A stretch of DNA of 64,000 nt from NCBI RefSeq assembly GCF_000009985.1, contig NC_007626.1, forward strand, positions 248,001 through 312,000. Direction: 5' to 3'. Shown piece by piece: positions 60,906-64,000 of the stretch; the first letter of the stretch is position 1; each line of letters opens with the position of its first letter. Below the pieces are notes generated by a model. The model was not told the origin of the DNA. It saw only the letters and a list, made by a program, of their open reading frames with translations, and did not search any database. The stretch comes from Paramagnetospirillum magneticum AMB-1. Lineage in GTDB: Bacteria > Pseudomonadota > Alphaproteobacteria > Rhodospirillales > Magnetospirillaceae. The position numbers were made by a program, and so were the translations under genes.

Positions 60906-61696
60906 TCCTCGAGGCCGCGGGCCTCACCTATCGCTATCCCGGTGGCGTCGCCGCCCTGTCCGGCCTTGATCTGGGGGTGGAGCGGGGGCGGCGTCTGGCG
61001 GTGCTGGGCCCCAACGGGGCGGGCAAGACCACGCTGCTGCTGCACCTCAACGGCACCCTGAAGCCCTCGGCCGGCACGGTGCGGCTGGGCGGCGAGATCA
61101 TGGGCTATTCCCGCGCGGCGCTGACCGGCTGGCGTCGCCGGGTTGGTCTGGTGCTGCAAGAGCCCGACGACCAGTTGTTCGCCGCCACGGTGGCCGAGGA
61201 CGTCTCGTTCGGTCCGCTCAATCTCGGCCTGTCCGAGGCGGAGACCCGCCGCCGGGTGGAGGCGGCGCTGGACGCGCTGGGCATCTCGGATCTGGCCGGG
61301 CGGGCCACCCATATGCTGTCTTTCGGCCAGAAGAAGCGCGTGGCCATCGCCGGCGCCCTGGCCATGGAGCCCGAGGTGCTGTTGCTGGACGAGCCCCTGG
61401 CCGGTCTCGACCATCAGGGCGGCAAGCGGCTGCTGGCGGCGCTGGACGCCCTGGCCCGGGCGGGGACCACCCTGGTGTTCACCACCCACGAGGTGGACCT
61501 GGCCCATGGCTTCGCCGATCGGGTGGCGCTGTTCCGGGATGGCCGGGTGATCGCCCAGGGCGAGGCGGCCGAGGTTCTATCCGACCGGGAGTGCCTGGCG
61601 GCCTGCGGGCTGGAGATGCCGCTGCTGCTGGAACTCGGCGTGCGCACCCGTGACGAAGCCCTGGCCTTGCTGGCGGTGGGGCGGAAGGTGTATTAG
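60902..61696 (+). CDS. cbiO: Cobalt ECF transporter ATPase CbiO
   Basis: A 264-residue ABC ATPase that powers CbiMNQ. Walker A GPNGAGKTT, the Q-loop LQEPDDQLFAATV (ECF-type), signature LSFGQKKRVAIAG, Walker B LLLDEPLAG and H-loop TTHEVDLA are intact. It starts with GTG, overlapping cbiQ (GTGA). The signature has LSFGQ, with Phe replacing the usual Ser-Gly. Confidence 0.96.
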   Translation: MILEAAGLTYRYPGGVAALSGLDLGVERGRRLAVLGPNGAGKTTLLLHLNGTLKPSAGTVRLGGEIMGYSRAALTGWRRRVGLVLQEPDDQLFAATVAEDVSFGPLNLGLSEAETRRRVEAALDALGISDLAGRATHMLSFGQKKRVAIAGALAMEPEVLLLDEPLAGLDHQGGKRLLAALDALARAGTTLVFTTHEVDLAHGFADRVALFRDGRVIAQGEAAEVLSDRECLAACGLEMPLLLELGVRTRDEALALLAVGRKVY

Positions 61697-61721
61697 CGAT
61701 ACCTCAACAAGTGAGGTTCCC

Positions 61722-62153
61722 ATGCGCATCCTGACCACCGCCGCCCTTCTGCTGTCCCTGGCCTGTCCCGCCCTGGCCGCCGAGGTCAAGTCCATCTCGG
61801 CTCCCGAGGCGCTAGCGGCCCTGAAGAAGGGCGAGGTGGTGCTGGTCGACATCCGCCAGCCCGAGGAATGGAAGCAGACCGGAGTGCCCGACGGCGCCCG
61901 GCTGATTCCCATGCGCCATCCCGAGGGGGGGGCCGGCTTCGTGCGCGACCTGCTGGCCGCCACCAAGGGTGACCGCAACGCGCCCGTCGCCCTGATCTGC
62001 CGCACCGGCAACCGTTCCGGCGCCACGGCGCGGGCGCTGTCCGATGCCGGCTTTACCCATGTTCTCGATGTTTCGGAGGGAATGGCGGGTTCGGGCGCCG
62101 GGCCGGGCTGGGTCAAGCGCGAGCTGCCCATGACCCGCTGCCCGGTCTGCTGA
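61722..62153 (+). CDS. Secreted rhodanese-domain protein
   Basis: A 143-residue protein with a signal peptide (MRILTTAALLLSLACPALAA). One rhodanese domain: VVLVDIRQPEEWKQTGVPDGA and the active-site loop ICRTGNRSGATA with the catalytic Cys. The C-terminal GWVKRELPMTRCPVC adds two Cys. Probably a periplasmic sulfurtransferase or redox protein. It follows cbiO by 25 bases but has its own ribosome site (GTGAGGTT), so the operon link is uncertain. Confidence 0.87.
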   Translation: MRILTTAALLLSLACPALAAEVKSISAPEALAALKKGEVVLVDIRQPEEWKQTGVPDGARLIPMRHPEGGAGFVRDLLAATKGDRNAPVALICRTGNRSGATARALSDAGFTHVLDVSEGMAGSGAGPGWVKRELPMTRCPVC

Positions 62154-62260
62154 GGAAATCGGCACAAACTCGACTCGCCGAAAGATTGGTCTTGGTCTAA
62201 CGTAAGCCATGGCTGCCCGGCCGGCTGGTCGGATCTGGGGGCCCGGCGAGGGAGAAAACC

Positions 62261-62524
62261 ATGAAGTTTACGATCGGTGCGACCTGTCTGGCGGTATCCC
62301 TTCTGGTGAGCGGCGCGGCTTTCGCCGGCGCCGATGATGCCAAGTGGGTGGCCAAGTGCATCAGCGACAATTCCGATGCCAAGGTTTCCGTCGACATCGT
62401 CAGCAAGTATTGCACCTGCATGAACAATAAGATGGACGACAACGAGACCAAGACCATCACCCAGTGGGAAAAGACCCATCCCGCCGAGATGAAGGCTTGC
62501 GAAAAGGAAGCCGGCTGGAAGTAA
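62261..62524 (+). CDS. Small secreted cysteine-containing protein
   Basis: An 87-residue protein with a signal peptide (MKFTIGATCLAVSLLVSGAAFA). The mature part is about 65 residues, charged and probably helical, with four Cys in KCISDNSDA, KYCTCMNNK and ACEKEAG that could make two disulfides. Family not recognised; small alphaproteobacterial secreted proteins of this shape are common. It is followed by a textbook terminator. Confidence 0.8.
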   Translation: MKFTIGATCLAVSLLVSGAAFAGADDAKWVAKCISDNSDAKVSVDIVSKYCTCMNNKMDDNETKTITQWEKTHPAEMKACEKEAGWK

Positions 62525-62541
62525 CCGGCCGCATACGCGAC

Positions 62542-62576
62542 AGGGCGGGCCCCAAGGGCCCGCCCTTTTTGTTTTT
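62542..62576 (+). terminator. Rho-independent terminator
   Basis: A perfect 11-bp stem (62542-62552 with 62556-62566) with a 3-base loop is followed by TTTTGTTTTT. This is the only classic intrinsic terminator with a T-run that I found in the window. Confidence 0.93.
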
Positions 62577-64000
62577 ACCGCAGCGACGCCTCGATATTGC
62601 CGCCGTCCACGGTGACGGTGCAGGCTGTGACCTTGGAGGCCTTGGCCAGCCAGACGAAGGCGTCGGCCACGTCCTCGGCGGTGACCTCGCGGCCCAGCAG
62701 GTTGCCGCCCATGTAATCCTGTTCCGACAGGCCTCGCGCCGAGGAGCGGCTCTTGATCATGTCGTCGGTGAGCAGGCCCGAGCGGATGCGGTCGGCATTG
62801 ACCGCGTTGGAGCGGATGCCGTCCTTGCCGTGATCCAGGGCGTATTGCTTCATCAGGAACAGGGTGGCGGCCTTGGGCAGGCCATAGGGGCCGAAATTCT
62901 TGCCCGGATTGACCGCCTGCTTCGAGGCGTTGAACAGCAGGGCGCCGCCGGTGCCCTGGGCCTTGAAGACGCGCACGGCATTCTGGGCCACCGCCTGATG
63001 GCCGAAGAAGTTCAGTTCGAACGAGGCGCGCAAGGTGGAATCGTCCACCTCGCCGACCGCGCCCTGCCAGGCGGCGCCGGCATTGCTGACCACCACGTCG
63101 ACGCCGCCGAAGCGCTCGGCGACGCGGTCGAAGGCGGCGCGCACGCTGGCCGGGTCGGTGACGTCGCAGGCGATGCCAAGGGCCTTGCCGCCGCAAGCCT
63201 TGGCCGCCTTGGCCGCCGCGTCGGCATCGCGGTCGAGCACCGCCACTTCGGCGCCCTCCTTGGCAAAGGCCTTGGCGGTGGCCGCGCCGATCCCCGAGCC
63301 GCCGCCGGTGACCACCACCACCTGACGGGCCAGGGGCTTCTCGGCGGCCTTGCCCAGCTTGGCCTGTTCCAGCGACCAGTATTCCAGGTCGAACAGATCG
63401 GCCTCGCCCACCGGCTCAAAGCGGCCGATCGCCTCGGCGTCGGTGATGCTTTCCACCGTGTTGACGGCGATATCGGCGGCGATGGCCGCGTCCTTGGCGC
63501 TTGCTCCGATGCCGAACAGGCCCAGGCCGGGCACCAGGGCGACGCAGGGCTTGGGGTCAAGCTCGGTCTTGATGTTGCCCAGCCGCTGGTTGTTGCGGCT
63601 GAAATAGGCGTGGTACTTGGCCTCGAAGGACTCGATGGCCGCCTGCGCCGCCTCGGCCCATTCGGCGGTTTTTCCCGCCTCGGGGGCGGGCAGCACCACC
63701 GGCCAATTCTTGGTGCGGATGGTGTGGTCGGGGGTCACCACGCCCTGCTGGGAGTAGCGGCCGATCTCGGCGCCGTCCACATAGGCGCGGATAGCGTTGG
63801 AGGTGCGGAAGTCCAGAATCCGGCGCTTGGGGCCATTGGCCAGCAGGCCGCGCAGGATGGGCGCCACCTCGGCCAGGGGGGCGGGGTCCTTGGGCAGGCC
63901 CGTGGCGGCGACCAGGGGCTTGCGGCCCTTTTCCAGCCGCTGCTCGGCCAGGGTGACCATCTCGATCATCAGCTCATAGGCGGTCCTGGCATTATCGGCG
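62575..64000 (-). CDS. Bifunctional aldolase/short-chain dehydrogenase, C-terminal part
   Basis: The last about 475 residues of a long protein, open to the right edge. The N-terminal part visible here belongs to the class II aldolase-like region (QRLGNIKTELDPKPCVALVPGLGLFGIG). The C-terminal part is a short-chain dehydrogenase with VVVVTGGGSGIGAATA (NAD binding), VVSNAGAA, and a catalytic site with Ser/Tyr/Lys in the region of FNASKQAVNPGKNFGPYGLPKAA. This order matches rhamnulose-1-phosphate aldolase/lactaldehyde dehydrogenase-type fusions of about 680-700 residues. The sugar substrate is unknown. Confidence 0.88.
   Translation of the reverse strand, partial: ADNARTAYELMIEMVTLAEQRLEKGRKPLVAATGLPKDPAPLAEVAPILRGLLANGPKRRILDFRTSNAIRAYVDGAEIGRYSQQGVVTPDHTIRTKNWPVVLPAPEAGKTAEWAEAAQAAIESFEAKYHAYFSRNNQRLGNIKTELDPKPCVALVPGLGLFGIGASAKDAAIAADIAVNTVESITDAEAIGRFEPVGEADLFDLEYWSLEQAKLGKAAEKPLARQVVVVTGGGSGIGAATAKAFAKEGAEVAVLDRDADAAAKAAKACGGKALGIACDVTDPASVRAAFDRVAERFGGVDVVVSNAGAAWQGAVGEVDDSTLRASFELNFFGHQAVAQNAVRVFKAQGTGGALLFNASKQAVNPGKNFGPYGLPKAATLFLMKQYALDHGKDGIRSNAVNADRIRSGLLTDDMIKSRSSARGLSEQDYMGGNLLGREVTAEDVADAFVWLAKASKVTACTVTVDGGNIEASLR

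Overview
The window is about 64 kb of GC-rich DNA with tightly packed genes on both strands and many 1-11 base start/stop overlaps. I see no mobile elements, phage genes, CRISPR arrays, tRNAs or rRNAs. The gene set suggests a motile, metabolically flexible alphaproteobacterium, and a Rhodospirillales / Magnetospirillum-like organism is my best guess. The reasons are a ChvG/ChvI two-component pair, three methyl-accepting chemotaxis proteins (one fused to hemerythrin), a second stand-alone hemerythrin, a protocatechuate 4,5-cleavage operon and a PlcP-like lipid-remodelling pair. No magnetosome gene is present and the species cannot be fixed from this window.

Left part (1-20.6 kb): the end of a GH1 beta-glucosidase; an MCP-hemerythrin oxygen/redox receptor; thiC behind a TPP riboswitch; a Sel1/SPOR lipoprotein; a LysR regulator divergent from a LigB-type dioxygenase; bacteriohemerythrin; a GT2 glycosyltransferase; copC-copD plus a TAXI-type binding protein; a GAF/HD-GYP c-di-GMP phosphodiesterase; ubiD; and two tandem secreted proteins that I read as TNT-domain NAD+ glycohydrolases. 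The second of these has its ribosome binding site inside a perfect 14-bp hairpin. tadA and a FadR-type regulator follow.

Middle (20.7-46.6 kb): pyruvate carboxylase, a GT-C membrane glycosyltransferase, the def-fmt-truA operon, rsmE, an MCP and queE-queD. Then comes a complete pathway from 4-hydroxybenzoate to pyruvate and oxaloacetate: a LysR regulator, then ligU-ligJ-ligK-(DUF1932 dehydrogenase)-ligI-ligC-(aldo/keto reductase)-ligA-ligB-pobA-pcaK. The DUF1932 gene carries an apparent premature amber codon; its frame stays open for 37 more codons to an ATGA junction with ligI. A PAP2 phosphatase and an ArnT-like transferase follow as an overlapping pair.

Right part (46.8-64 kb): a third MCP; a PlcP-like phospholipase with a GT4 transferase, divergent from a diacylglycerol kinase, with a plausible Pho box between them (a candidate phosphate-starvation lipid-remodelling module); a double-domain SagB-type oxidoreductase; prfC; a very highly charged small secreted protein; chvG/chvI; a cobalamin riboswitch controlling cbiMNQO cobalt uptake; a rhodanese; a small secreted protein; and the C-terminal part of a bifunctional aldolase/short-chain dehydrogenase running off the right edge.
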